From JAHFUA01 sp963808725 (lineage in GTDB: Bacteria; Acidobacteriota; Terriglobia; Terriglobales; Acidobacteriaceae), in assembly GCA_963808725.1 (NCBI GenBank), contig CAWEGO010000002.1, positions 496,001 through 560,000 on the forward strand: 64,000 nucleotides of DNA. The letters run 5' to 3'. Shown here one piece after another: positions 53,064-63,963 of this stretch. The stretch's first letter is position 1; each line of letters starts with the position of its first letter. The notes beneath the pieces were generated by a model that saw only the letters and a program-made list of their open reading frames with translations, did no database searches and was not told the DNA's origin. The translations under genes and the position numbers were made by a program.

Positions 53064-55178
53064 CTAGCGATGTCTCTCCAGTATACCGGCGGCCCGGGCG
53101 AGCGCGGCGGTTAGCGCCGCCAGTTGCTGCTCGGTGGCCGGGAGATCGCCGGCATCAATGGCCTCGTTGACCCCCGGAATCACGGCAGCGGCATATCCGG
53201 TGTAGCGGCCGGGGGCGTAGATGGCGTGCCGGAACCAGGGACGCCCAGGCAGGCCGTTGGGCAGAAGCAGCGCACGCTCGGCTTCCCGCAGGGCGCGGTT
53301 CACAGCGGCAACCTCGGCCGCGTCCTTCGGCTGCACTCGGGAGATGGTGGCGCCGGCGCGGGCGAAGCGCTCTGCAGCTTCCAAGGCCGAGGCGAACGAG
53401 GGTGGCTTACCGAACGTCTTCTCCGCCCTTCCCTGAGCTGTCCGGATGTAGGCTGCGATCTCCTTGCCATAGTTGTCGTAGTCGTAGGGAAGCACGTCGC
53501 CGTCGGCGAGGCGCAGCACCGCCAGGCCGAACATCCGCGCCATCTCCTGCTCGTAGGCGAAATCAGGATCGGCGAAGCGCTTGAACCACGCGAAATCGTC
53601 GAAGGCGGAGTGATAGACCCCGTAGCTTCCGTTCGACGCCATGTCGGTCGAGGGAATCCCCAGGTGTTGCAGGAAGGGTGTGTAGTCAGAACCGCTGCCC
53701 AAGTCGCCCACGGGCGCATCGTTATTAAGCTGGACCACCGGCATGCGTCCGGAATCGGTCACATCGGGTTGCGACGGGATTTCGCCGGCGACACGCCAAG
53801 CCTGGTACAGGGTTCCGCCTTTCGGGCTAGGGACAGCCTTGGCGACGTCGCGCAGGAACTGCTTCAGACTGGGCACCGCCGAGGCGCCGAAGTTCGCACC
53901 CGATACCGCCGAGTCCGTGTTGATGTAGGCCACTGCGCGATCGAGTTCTGCGGCGTGCTGTTCGGCCCACTCGGTGGAGCCCATCAAGCCGTGTTCCTCG
54001 GCGTCCCAACTGCCGAAGATGATGGTGCGTTTGGGCCGCCAGCCTGTCTTGAGCAGTCGCCCGATGCCGCGCACGGCCTCCAGCATGGCCACGGTGCCGC
54101 TTCCTGGATCGACCGCGCCATACACCCACGCGTCACGATGATTTCCGGCCAGCACCCATTCGTCTGGATACACACTGCCGGGCACACGGCCGATCACATC
54201 CCAAATGCTGCGGTAGGCGTAATCCTGCTTGAGGTGCATGCGCACCCGCACCGGCCCTGGACCGAGGTGGTAGGTGAATGGCAGCGCGCCTTGCCAGTCG
54301 CGCGGCGACTCCGGTCCCGTCATATGCTTCAGGATGGGCTCTGCATCGGCCCAGGAGAGCGGTGTCGTTGGGACCTTTGGCATCTCGGCCCGCTGCGGCG
54401 GCGTACGCTGCGAGAGCGGCAGCCCGGGCACGGAAGCGATGCCCGGTGTGGTGGGATCGCCGGGAAGGTTGAAGCTGTAGCCGATGGAACCGCGCTGCAC
54501 GCCGCTCGCCGGCCGCCACGGCCCCTTGGGATAGGGATCGCCCTTGAAGTATCCGTCCTCGAGCGGGTCGGAGTAGATCAGCAGGCCGGCGGCGCCGAAT
54601 TGCTGCGCCAGATACGCCTTCACCCCGCGATAGTTGATGCCGTAGCGCACGATGACGATCTTGCCCCGCACATCGATGTTCATCTGCTGCAAGCGCTGGA
54701 AATCTTCCAGGCGGCCGTAATTCGCGTAAATCACCTCGGCCTCGACATCGCCGGAAGGTGACATGCCGCAGTACGGCATAACAATGCGCGGGTCGTCCTG
54801 GTAGAGATCGCTGCTCACGTGCTCGGGGTGGGGGCCGTGCATCTTCACTCCAGGCGGGGCGACCACGTCCACGCTGATCTCGGCGGGATAGTTGATCCAG
54901 ACTTTGTACTCGACGATCTCGGTCTGGAGGCCGGCTTCGCGGAACTTCTGCGCCACGAAGTCGGCTGTCTTCTTGTCTTCGGGAGAGCCGGCAATGTGCG
55001 GCGCCGAGGTGAGCACACGCAGCTCTTCTTCGGCAACTTTAGGATCAGGAACCCCGAGGAACAGCTTATCGAGATCGGCTTGGGTGCGGGGTTCGCGGGC
55101 AGCCGCCGCAGGACTCTGCCCTGGTCCGCTGATCGCCACCAGCGCGGCGCACACGCACGCCAGGATGAAACGCTTCAT
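53064..55178 (-). CDS. M28 family metallopeptidase, PSMA (glutamate carboxypeptidase II)-like
   Basis: A ~704-residue secreted exopeptidase with protease-associated, M28 and dimerisation domains as in PSMA. Zinc ligands and catalytic residues are visible: AGNHRDAWVYGAVDPGSGT (His, Asp), WDAEEHGLMGSTEW (Glu, Glu), INTDSAVSG (Asp) and YHSAFDDFAW (His). ATG 55178 with GGAGAACC upstream gives a signal peptide (ILACVCAALVAISG). It may release C-terminal Glu or Asp; the specificity is unconfirmed. Confidence 0.93.
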   Translation of the reverse strand: MKRFILACVCAALVAISGPGQSPAAAAREPRTQADLDKLFLGVPDPKVAEEELRVLTSAPHIAGSPEDKKTADFVAQKFREAGLQTEIVEYKVWINYPAEISVDVVAPPGVKMHGPHPEHVSSDLYQDDPRIVMPYCGMSPSGDVEAEVIYANYGRLEDFQRLQQMNIDVRGKIVIVRYGINYRGVKAYLAQQFGAAGLLIYSDPLEDGYFKGDPYPKGPWRPASGVQRGSIGYSFNLPGDPTTPGIASVPGLPLSQRTPPQRAEMPKVPTTPLSWADAEPILKHMTGPESPRDWQGALPFTYHLGPGPVRVRMHLKQDYAYRSIWDVIGRVPGSVYPDEWVLAGNHRDAWVYGAVDPGSGTVAMLEAVRGIGRLLKTGWRPKRTIIFGSWDAEEHGLMGSTEWAEQHAAELDRAVAYINTDSAVSGANFGASAVPSLKQFLRDVAKAVPSPKGGTLYQAWRVAGEIPSQPDVTDSGRMPVVQLNNDAPVGDLGSGSDYTPFLQHLGIPSTDMASNGSYGVYHSAFDDFAWFKRFADPDFAYEQEMARMFGLAVLRLADGDVLPYDYDNYGKEIAAYIRTAQGRAEKTFGKPPSFASALEAAERFARAGATISRVQPKDAAEVAAVNRALREAERALLLPNGLPGRPWFRHAIYAPGRYTGYAAAVIPGVNEAIDAGDLPATEQQLAALTAALARAAGILERHR

Positions 55179-55550
55179 GGTTCTCCGCGCCGAGCTGCAT
55201 CTGGATCCGCGCGACTCGCGGGATATCCGCGGTGGCGGGCGAGCCACACAATTTACACTAGCAGCTTCGAACCTGTCGTCGCGACAGGCCCCTGTTACAT
55301 CGATGAGACGATTTCCGGGTGCGGGAAGGTTGCGATGGTGGACAACACTGCCACGCCGACGCTACCAACTAAGCAGTCGCTGCGCGAGATTCCTCGCCCG
55401 CGCGCTCGACCAGCAACAGCGCTGCAATCCAGTGCTCCAGGCTGTGCTCGTAGCCGGTGTCGAAGGAAGTGGGCGGGTGCTGGTCGAGCGGGCCGCCCGC
55501 TCTGCCGTGGTTTTCCTGGCTCTCATACTGCTGTTCGTCCTCTATCGGAC
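55179..55550. other. Divergent/uncertain spacer
   Basis: 372 bp between the peptidase and the Crp regulator. A weak reading frame starting at 55302 ends in a hydrophobic helix (SAVVFLALILLFVLYRT) at 55554, but it has no Shine-Dalgarno and overlaps the end of the Crp gene. I do not call it. Confidence 0.3.
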
Positions 55551-56252
55551 CTAAAGCAAGCCCAGGCGGTCAAACTCGTCGCGCACGACGCGGTAGCACT
55601 CGCAGGCGGCACCTTCAAGCCCTGGCCGGTTCTTGATGGTCACGTGGCCACGTGAGTAATCGATCAGGCCGGCCTGGTGGAGCGAGCCCGCTGCCAGCGT
55701 AACTGTGGTGCGGGGTGTGCCCAGCATGGCGGCCAGAAACTCATGCGTCAGCGGCATCCGGTCAGTCCCTACGCGGTCGTGGCAGGTGAGCAGCCAGCGA
55801 GCCAGCCGTTCGGCAATGGGGTGCACCCGATTGCAGGCGGCATTCTGCGCACTCTGAACAAAATTTGCCAGCAGGTACTTGTGCAGATAACGCCGCAGTT
55901 CGCTGGGTCGCTCAAACTCATCCTTGAGGCGCGCTGCTTCGATACGAAAACCGCTGCCAGCGATCTGGATATAGGTTTCTCCGGGCATGGTCTTCGCGCC
56001 CAGCAGCATGGGAAGTCCCACCACTCCTTCCCTTCCGATGACGCCAACCTCCACCGTCGCGCCGCTCTTCATGGGCAACACAACGGAAGCCAGCCCGTCT
56101 TCCAGAAAGTATGCGTATTTGCTTTTGCCATCCAGCAGCTCTGTTCTCACTTTCAGAGTCACGGGTGAAAGGCGCGGCTTAAGGCGGTCAATCTCTGCTT
56201 TGGGCAGGGAGGATAAAACTCGGTTCTGGTATTCACGTGTGGGCGGGGGCAT
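55551..56252 (-). CDS. Crp/Fnr-family transcriptional regulator
   Basis: A 233-residue regulator with an N-terminal cyclic-nucleotide-binding-like domain (FLEDGLASVVLPMKSGATVE, GVIGREGVVGLPMLLGAKTM), a dimerisation helix and a C-terminal winged helix (TDRMPLTHEFLAAMLGTPRT, GLIDYSRGHVTIKNRPGL). The family reads a small ligand or redox state. ATG 56252 with AGGAG upstream. It is divergent from the toxin-antitoxin pair. Confidence 0.92.
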   Translation of the reverse strand: MPPPTREYQNRVLSSLPKAEIDRLKPRLSPVTLKVRTELLDGKSKYAYFLEDGLASVVLPMKSGATVEVGVIGREGVVGLPMLLGAKTMPGETYIQIAGSGFRIEAARLKDEFERPSELRRYLHKYLLANFVQSAQNAACNRVHPIAERLARWLLTCHDRVGTDRMPLTHEFLAAMLGTPRTTVTLAAGSLHQAGLIDYSRGHVTIKNRPGLEGAACECYRVVRDEFDRLGLL

Positions 56253-56447
56253 GGGATGCTCCTTTCGCGCCGGGCGATTCCGAGGAATCGGCACCTGGAT
56301 GCGCAAAGGAGCTGCCCCCCTCAGGGGCACGCAGACGTGCGTATGGAGATGTCAACAAAAGACTACACCCCCTTAGATCATTAAGCAACTGCACACGACT
56401 GAGTCCGGTATCAGACATAAGGGAGGCTGCATGACGTGAACGCAAAG

Positions 56448-56497
56448 TTGGACAATGCGTACAGGAATACTGTACGCTTACTCCGAGAGGAAATGCT
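56448..56497 (+). promoter_or_regulatory. Promoter region and palindromic operator of the YefM/YoeB-like operon
   Basis: A perfect 8-bp inverted repeat GCGTACAG-GAATA-CTGTACGC (56457-56477) lies 21 bp before the antitoxin ATG. TTGGAC (56448-56453) could be the -35, so the palindrome overlaps the promoter as expected for antitoxin autoregulation. GAGAGGAAA is the ribosome binding site. Confidence 0.65.
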
Positions 56498-56785
56498 ATG
56501 CCTGTCGAGACTACCTACACGAGCCTGCGGGAACGGCTGGCTTCGGTCCTGGACCAGGTTGCCAACGATCAGGAGATAGTCATTGTCCGGCGCCGTGGCG
56601 CCAAAGACGTGGCCCTGGTTCCAGCCGAGGAGTTGGCCGGCCTGATGGAGACCGCACATTTGCTGCGCTCTCCAAGGAATGCCCAGCGGCTGCTGGCGGC
56701 GCTGCATCGAGCTACACACCGGAAGGGCAAGCCTGAGTCGGTGGACAAACTGCGGCGGGAGATGGGACTTGGCGCGCCCCGTTGA
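56498..56785 (+). CDS. YefM/Phd-type antitoxin
   Basis: A 95-residue antitoxin. The N-terminal Phd/YefM DNA-binding fold is visible as TTYTSLRERLASVLDQVAND and IVIVRRRGAKDVALVPAEEL; the Arg-rich C-terminal part contacts the toxin. Its end overlaps the toxin start by 17 bases. Autorepression through the upstream palindrome is likely. Confidence 0.88.
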   Translation: MPVETTYTSLRERLASVLDQVANDQEIVIVRRRGAKDVALVPAEELAGLMETAHLLRSPRNAQRLLAALHRATHRKGKPESVDKLRREMGLGAPR

Positions 56786-57041
56786 GCGCGCCGCTGTGGT
56801 CCACCCGGAGTTTCGCGAGGATCTGAGATATTGGGTGAAAACGGACCGGAAAGCAGCGCTTCGGATTCTGGAACTGGTTGAAGCTGCGATGAAGGATCCT
56901 TTCACGGGCATTGGCAAGCCGGAGCCGTTGAAGTTCGTGCTGGCAGGCTGCTGGTCAAGGCGGATCACCCAGGAGCACCGGCTCGTCTACCAGGTCAGTG
57001 AGAATCGAATCGATTTTCTCCAGGCACGTTATCACTACTGA
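56769..57041 (+). CDS. YoeB/Txe-type mRNA interferase
   Basis: A 90-residue RelE-superfamily toxin. HPEFREDLRYWVKTDRKAAL, DPFTGIGKPEPLKF and SRRITQEHRLVYQVSE are the typical Txe/YoeB segments; the catalytic residues expected in the family (Glu, Arg, His) are present. The start is TTG 56769, inside the antitoxin gene; GTG 56796 is possible. YoeB cleaves mRNA at the ribosomal A site. Confidence 0.88.
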   Translation: MARPVERAAVVHPEFREDLRYWVKTDRKAALRILELVEAAMKDPFTGIGKPEPLKFVLAGCWSRRITQEHRLVYQVSENRIDFLQARYHY

Positions 57042-57084
57042 AGGCAATTCGGCGGAGGCTTCCGCAGCCTTTGCCCACGAATTC

Positions 57085-60000
57085 TTACTCGACCACGAAG
57101 CTTAGGGTTCCCGACGCACCGGCTGAGGGATCCGGATTCAGCACTTGCAAAATGACCGTTTGTGCGACGGCAAGGTCCGCAGCCGGAATCGCGACCTGGA
57201 GGTGCCCCGAATCTAAAAAGACGGTTGTCCGATCTGCACCATTCCACTGCACAACTGCTCCGGGCACAAACTGCGAGCCCACAACGGTCAGCCAGAGATT
57301 GCTGCCTCCAACGCTTCCGCTGCTTGGGACCGTTGACAACAGCGAGGGTGCTGGATTAAGCGTTGAGGAACGCGGCAAAACAAACGGGCCGTTCACGAGG
57401 AGAATCTGGCCGGTGCCGTTGCCCCAGAAATCCGTCCTCATGCGGAATGCCAGGCCGTTCTTGCCCCAGCGCCTCAGATCGAAGGCGTCGCCCAGGATGT
57501 TATCGATTGTCAATGTCGCGGCCGGGATGAATTTCTGCTCGTCGAAAGAGGAGATAGTTCGAGAAGTCACACCGTAGGAGTTCGGATTCAGGAAGAACAC
57601 TCGATTGAGGATCGTATCTACGGCGGTTGTGCCGCCGCCCGCAGTGCCATCCGCATTGATGTATCGGCCTGCCAGGTGCGGCGTAACCGGCGGCACACCC
57701 GATGGATCGACAACGCTGCCGCCATCAGAAAAAATCAAGCCACCTGCATATGCGATAGCTCCGGCAACCCCGTCAAGGTAAGTCTCGTCGACTTCCGCAA
57801 AGCTGCTGGCGCCGACGCTGAAGCGGTGCAGTGAGCCCTCGTCATTTGAGTAAAGGTGGGAAGAGTCACCCCAGGCGAGAGCGTCGCCTTCGTAAATGTC
57901 GCCACCAAGAGCTACCGTTAAAGTGCGAGCTGTTGCACCGGAATCCGAGAACGTCCCACACCTGGATTCCGTAACCATAGCCGACCGTGGCGACGGCACC
58001 GTTATTGCCGGGCACTACAGACACGTCTTCCGCCGCGTACGGGGCTGGCGCAGCCGATACTCCGCCCACCGTAGTAAAGCGCGCGCCCGGCGTAAGACTG
58101 GACAAATCCATACGCCGCACTTCGTTGGTTCCTGACAGCACTGCATAGAGGTATTGGCCGTCATCGGAAATTGACATTCGCGTCGGCTCGGTGCCGATGG
58201 GTATGGGCGAACTCAAGGCACCGGATACTGGATCGATTGCGACAATGCTATTCCCCGCCACCTGGGGCGCGGTACTGGGGACGCTTGCGTAGAGCTTACG
58301 CGTGAATGGATCGAAAACTATGTCGTTCGCGTCCAGCGCAACACTCTGAAATATCGAAAATGGCAACGCCGCTGAAACGAATGTTCCCGATTGCACGGTC
58401 ACGTTGGCATAACCCGGACTGGAAAGCAGGCTGGCATCCACGGCAGCGGTCAGTTGGCTAACGCTGACGAAGCTGGTCGGCAGACTCATTCCGTTCCACG
58501 TCACTGTGGAATCGGCCGCGAAGTTCGAGCCATTCAACGTCAAGCTCAGCGTCGGCGAGCCCACGGGCGCCGATTGCGGGGCGAGTGAGGTCAGCACCGG
58601 CATTCCGTCGTAGGGCGTGCCGGTCACCGAAGTGGACGCAGAAGCCGAATTGTTGCTGTCGTCCGGATCAAACGTTGCTGCGCTGACCAGCGCAGTATCG
58701 GTAAGGTTCCCATCCGAAGTAGGCAGTACAACGACTGTAACCGTTGCCGTGCTGCCGCTCGACAGGCTGCCGAGCGAGCAGTTCACGACAGTCGCAACAC
58801 TGCAAGATCCCTGGGACGCCGTTACGGAATCTGGTATCGGAGCAGGCGTGAGCGTGGTAACCAGCGCTACGTTCGAAGCGGGGTTTGGGCCGTTGTTGGT
58901 GACGGTGATTGTAAAGGTCGTCTGCGTGCCTGTGATTGCGGAAGCAGGAGCCGCTACTCCCACACTAACGTCGGCAGGAGTTCCACTAAGATCGCGTACC
59001 AGGGAGCTGTGCAAAATATAGAGTTGCCTGGTGTTGCGGAAAGCCAGGCCATCCTGTCCCCACCTCACTAGGGTCATGGGAGGGCCCGAGGGAGTAACGA
59101 GAGGGAAAGAGCCCGGCTGAATCCCGCCGATCGCCACGGAGCCGATCGAAGCGAACGTCTGCAGATCGAAGGCAGTGACCTGGGTTGGTGCAGGCGCAAC
59201 ATTATTCGGGGAGTTGAGAATGAACGCGCGTCCTACCGACGAATCGGGCGCGACCGGGCCCGACGCCGCGAACGTGCCCAGCAGATTGCCGGTCGCCGCG
59301 TCGAAAACGCCTCCCGAAGTGAGATACAAGCGCCCATTGTCAAAGCGCAGATCATAGGAACCCTGGCCTGGGCTGGTTGGATTCTGCGCCGCGGAGATCC
59401 CCGTGCTGTCAACGCTATAGACGATCAGGCTTGGGGTGTAATAGTAGCCGTAAAGCGTTGAGGGCGTCGTCCCGAAGGTGAGAAGCGAAGCAGCTGTGGA
59501 AGAAGTTACCGAGTAATTGGAACTCGTGTTTGGCCGCTGGACAGTGTCATCATAAATCGACACGATTCCTTCCTCGGTGACGGCCACTGAATCGGTAGTA
59601 CCGGGAAGCAGTTTGACATCGGTGACGTAGAAATTGTTTCCCAAGCCGCCAGGGAAATACACCTGTACAGGAGTCGGGCCCGCCGTGGGGTCCGCCTTCA
59701 GCATGGAGGGAGAGCCCAGCAGGCTCACCCAGGCTGTAGTCCCGTCATCGGAGATCGCCAGCCTGTTCGGTTCGCTGCCCACCCAAATCGGTGCGCCTAT
59801 CAGCCCGGTATTCGGATCGATGGAGACGATACTGTTTCCCAGAGGCGGACCGGCGCTACTGGGAACCGTTGCGTAGAGAAGTTGCTTTACGGGGTTATAG
59901 ACCAAATCGTTCGTTGGGAGCGCAAGATAAGTCGTAAAGGGCAACGACGCAGAGAATCCGCCGCCAGGGGCAGGGTTGAAAACGCTCACTGAATAATTGC

Positions 60001-60577
60001 CCAACTGCAGGAGGTTGGTTGTCGGCACGGTTGCCGAAAGAGACGAACTGTCTAAGAACGTGGTCGGCAGGTTGGTTCCATTCCACTGCACTACGGAGGC
60101 GGGGTCGAATCCGCTTCCAGAAACATCCAGCGTAATCGCACCTGAACCGACTGCGGCTCCTGCTTGCGAGAGCCCGGTAATGCTCGGAACCGGATTGTTG
60201 ACGGTGAACGTCATCGCGTTCGAGGTACCCCCGCCTGGCGCCGGGTTGGTGACCGTAATTTGAACGATTTCACCCGTCGTCAAATCCGATTGCGCTAAAG
60301 CCACCGTCAACTGTGTCGCGCTGACGTAGGTAGTCGTGCGTGGACCTTGGCCCCACTCTACTGAAGAGCTCGTAAGAAACCCTGTACCAAGGATTGTCAA
60401 AGTTGTGGCTGACGCTCCAGCCATTACACTCGAGGGTGAGAGTGACACAATCGTAGGCACCGGATTGGGAGCGGGTGACTGACTGGAACCACATGCCATG
60501 AGCACTGACGCCGACACCAGCATCAAAAAGGCGGAGAGACCAGAGTGGTAGATGCGAAGAAGCCAACCTTGTTCCAT
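57085..60577 (-). CDS. Lipoprotein with IPT/TIG domains, two beta-propellers and a DUF11-like domain (frame-disrupted)
   Basis: ATG 60577 (GAGG upstream) starts a signal peptide ending LMACGSS, a lipobox, so it is a lipoprotein. The domain order is IPT (PTIVSLSPSSVMAGAS), IPT (ITGLSQAGAAVGSG), a propeller (NDLVYNPVKQLLYATVPSS), a DUF11-like domain (TFTITVTNNGPNPASNVALV), IPT (LTSLAPQSAPVGSPTLS), a second propeller (NDIVFDPFTRKLYASVPST) and a last IPT. The IPT-propeller unit is thus duplicated. The frame breaks at an extra C near 57945; the rest (LDSGATARTLTVALGGDIYE) continues to 57085, giving about 1,163 residues. Confidence 0.8.
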
Positions 60578-60986
60578 GGGGCACCTCGGACTCAGTCCTT
60601 CCCCCGGAGGTTTCGTAAAGTTAATCGTCGGAACTTGCCTATAGATGTGACTGCGAACACATCGTCTTGTGATGAGACCCCTCGGGGAAAGCAACAGAAC
60701 GGACTCCACGAAGCGGGCTCGGGACGGCGTTTGGTTCCCAGCCACCAGCAAACATTACGAGGGCAGAACGTGTCGCTGCGTGAAATGTGAGTTTTGTTCT
60801 AAAGACAGAACAAGGGACAGCGCGATCGCCGTCGCCCCAATTGCACACAAAATGGTGCAACGCTCGCCGGGCTACCGAGACCGCAAGACGCGGGGTGCGA
60901 CTCCGAACAGCTCTGTCTTCTGCCCCGTCTCGATTGACTATCCCCTGCCCCCGGCCTAACATCCTTTTACTCTCAAGGCGGGGCCC
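60578..60986. other. Divergent spacer with kinase promoter
   Basis: 409 bp between the lipoprotein and kinase starts. No gene is supported; a + strand reading of about 97 residues (60669-60959) has no Shine-Dalgarno. The kinase promoter lies at its right end. Confidence 0.4.
60934..60962 (+). promoter_or_regulatory. Promoter for kinase-TPR gene 2
   Basis: TTGACT at 60934-60939, a 17-bp spacer and TAACAT at 60957-60962; ATG/TTG start region at 60987. Confidence 0.6.
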
Positions 60987-63433
60987 TTGACTGGCCAGAC
61001 GATCGCCCATTACCGGATTCTGGACAAGCTGGGCAGTGGCGGCATGGGAGAAGTGTATGGGGCGGTGGACGTGCGGCTGGGGCGCACCGTGGCCGTCAAG
61101 TTTCTCTCCGAGCGGCTGGCCAGCGACAAGAATGCGGTGGACCGCTTCCAGCTCGAAGCCCGCGCCGCCTCCTGGCTGAACCATCCCAACATTTGCACCA
61201 TCTACGACATCGGCCAGCATAATGGCGCGCCGTACATCGTGATGGAGATGCTGGAGGGCGGCAGCCTGCGCGGCCGCATCCAGCAAGGTCCGCTGCCCAG
61301 CGACCAGGTGCTCGATATCGGCATCCAGATCGCCGACGCGCTCGACGCCGCCCACGCCAAGGGCATCATCCACCGCGACATCAAGCCGGGGAACATCTAC
61401 GTCACCGAGCGCGGCCAGGCCAAGATCCTGGATTTCGGCCTGGCCAAGCTGGCCGCGGAACGCCGCCGTGCGGCTTCGCAGCCGGTGAGCGCGACCGGCG
61501 AGCCACTCAGCGACGTTAGCGACGACAGCCTCACCAATGCCGGCATCATTCCTGGCACCACCTTCTACATGTCGCCCGAGCAGGCGCGCTCGGAAGAACT
61601 TGACGGCCGCTCCGACATCTTCTCCCTCGGGGTGGTGCTCTACGAGATGGCTACCGGCAAGAAGCCCTTCGCCGGCAAGACCGCGTTCCTCACCCTGGAG
61701 GCCATTCTCAACGCCAAAGCAGTCTCGCCGATGACGCTGAATCCCAAGCTGCCGGAGGGCTTCGAAGAGATCGTGGGCAAGGCGCTGGAGAAAGACCGCG
61801 AGCAGCGCTACCGCACCGCCGCGGAACTGCGGCACGATCTGCAGCGGCTGAAGCAGGAAAGCGACAGCGGGATGGTACGCGCCTCCGGCTCGCACCCCAG
61901 CGCGGTACTGAAAAGTCCGTTCCGCCGTGCCAGCCTGAAGCACACCTATCTGCAACTCGCCATCGCCAGCCTGCTGGTGGTAACCCTGGTGGCCCTCACC
62001 GCATGGTGGGCAGGGCATGGCAAGGCCGTCGTCTCCGGTCCGGCGCCCAACAACACCATCGCCATCCTGCCCTTCCAGAACCTGACCGGCGATCCCGCCG
62101 ACGACTATCTGCGGCTGGCGCTGGCCGACGAAGTCTCCGGCGTGCTGACCCACACCCGCTCGCTGGAAGTCCGTCCCATGTCGGCGACCCAGAAGTACAC
62201 CGGCAAGGACGTGGATGTCAGGAAGGTCGGGCGCGACCTGCACGTGGCGAACCTGCTGACCGGGCATTACGTGCGCCAGGGCGATAAGCTCCTGGTCACG
62301 CTTGAAGTCGTGGAAGCGAAGGATGATCGGGCATTGTGGCAGGGTACGGTTACGGCTCCGGCCAACGACATGATCGGGCTGCAGTTCGCAATTATCGTCC
62401 CAAATCGCGCAGGGGTTGCTGCCGGCGCTGGGCAGCACCCTGGGAGGTCTGGAAAGCGCCACCAAGCCTAAGAACGCCGAGGCTTATGACCTATATCTGC
62501 GCAGCGCCGCCATTCCCCACGATGTCGGTCCTAACCGGCAGGCCATTGGCATGCTGGAGCGGGCCGCCGGCCTGGAATCCAACCTACGCCCCAGTCTGGG
62601 ACGCGCTGTGCCATCGTTACTACTATGAAGCTTCCTATGCCGGCGGGGGCGCGGTGATGTTGGAGCGCTCCGACGCCGCTTGCGGACGCGCGAGCAGCCT
62701 TGATCCCAACATGGTTAATGCCGGCGCACAGTTGGCGCAGAACCGCGTCGAACGGGGCAATCTGGTCCAAGCTTATCAGGACGCGGAGGACCTGATCCGC
62801 CGCCGCCCCGACAGCGCGGAAGCCCATTTCACTCTTTCCTACGTGATGCGCTACGCCGGATTCCTTGACCACTCCACGCAGGAGTGCGACATCGCGCTGG
62901 GGCTGGACCCGGGCTACTACCGTCTTCGTTCCTGTTCACGGGCCTTTGTTGAGTTGGGTAAGACGGACCGCGCCATGGACTACCTCCGCCTGGACGCAAC
63001 CTCGGAATGGGGCCGCGCCAATCTGCCTGCCATCCTGCTGCGGGAGGGAAAGATCGACGAAGCCGAAGAAGCTATCAAGAACATGCCCGACCTCGACATC
63101 TGGTTCAAACCCGTGCTGTCGCAGTGCGTGCAGAACGGGGCCGTAACGGCGGGTCAGAATATCGACGCCAAGACCCAAGCGGCTCTCCTGGGGATGCGCG
63201 ATCCCGAGCTTCTCTATTATCAGGGATCGCTCATGGCGTTCTGCGGCAACCGGGATCTGGCGGTGCGCCTGATCGGAGAAGCCATCCAGCACAACTATTG
63301 CGCTTACTCGGCTCTGGAACTCGATCCTTTGCTGGCCAGCCTGCGCGGCACGCCCGAATTTCGCCGTCTGCGCGACGCCGCCACCAAGTGCCAGCAGGAT
63401 TTCCTGGTGGCGCGTACCCGCAAGAATCCCTAA
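60987..63433 (+). CDS. Serine/threonine protein kinase with TPR domain, copy 2 (frame-disrupted)
   Basis: A ~815-residue Hanks kinase: Gly loop GSGGMGEVYGA, catalytic IIHRDIKPGN, DFG in ILDFGLAKLA and GTTFYMSPEQA. A membrane helix (LQLAIASLLVVTLVALTAWW) follows, then a periplasmic PFQNLTGDPADDYLRLALAD segment and a TPR domain. The frame breaks twice, near 62390 and near 62582 (an extra C), and the code continues as IAQGLLPALGSTLGGLES and then APVWDALCHRYYYEASYA to 63433. The layout matches kinase copy 1 with an unrelated TPR set. Confidence 0.85.
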
Positions 63434-63447
63434 CCGGAGCTTTGCCG

Positions 63448-63963
63448 TCAAGAGCGGGATGGGTCGCCGGCGGCCACGCGGCGCGTCTCCAGGCCGCCAC
63501 CCTTGTCGGAAGCAGGCTGGTATCCGCGAGTCTCGCCGGCATTCGCCGCCGTGCTCTCGCGCAGCGCTTCCCGCGTCTTGCGCACCAGGTATTTCCCTTT
63601 TCCGCTGAGATAGAGCGCGAGAATCTCCGCCACTTTATGGAGCAGCACGCGCTCCTCTGGGCTGAAGCTGTGCCCGGGGGCAAGCTGCACGCGCAGGCTG
63701 CCCAAGCTGTGGCTGGCGATCTTGATGGGCACACTCGACTCCGGCCGGGACTCGCCGCCGGCGGCTTGTGCTCCGCCGAAGGCGCGCGGCACTTCCCTCC
63801 CGTTGACCGCCAGGAAAATGCCCGCGCGCTCATAATGCCGGCTCTCGCAAAGCAGCTTGAGGATGCGCACCAGCGCAGAGGGCGGACGCGGTGAAGGCTT
63901 GTCGCTGGCGATCAGCCGCTTGATCTCGGCGACGACGTTTCTCGGCAAACCATAGGTTTTCAA
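63448..63963 (-). CDS. GAF-like domain hypothetical protein, ~171 aa
   Basis: The best start is TTG 63963, with AAGGGA 7 nt upstream; a longer TTG start at 63984 has no Shine-Dalgarno. It reads helices first (YGLPRNVVAEIKRLIAS), then a GAF-like core (LCESRHYERAGIFLAVNGR, SLGSLRVQLAPGHSFSPEER, LLHKVAEILALYLSGKG) and a polar tail. GAF domains bind small molecules. It is convergent with the kinase gene, 14 bp apart. Confidence 0.7.
   Translation of the reverse strand: MKTYGLPRNVVAEIKRLIASDKPSPRPPSALVRILKLLCESRHYERAGIFLAVNGREVPRAFGGAQAAGGESRPESSVPIKIASHSLGSLRVQLAPGHSFSPEERVLLHKVAEILALYLSGKGKYLVRKTREALRESTAANAGETRGYQPASDKGGGLETRRVAAGDPSRS

Noticed and set aside
55302..55554. Possible small gene ending in a hydrophobic helix (SAVVFLALILLFVLYRT)
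   Set aside because: No Shine-Dalgarno, poor codon pattern in its first half, and overlap with the Crp gene end.
60669..60959. Plus-strand 96-residue reading between the lipoprotein and kinase genes
   Set aside because: No ribosome binding site or promoter; Arg-rich, low-complexity composition typical of a shadow frame.
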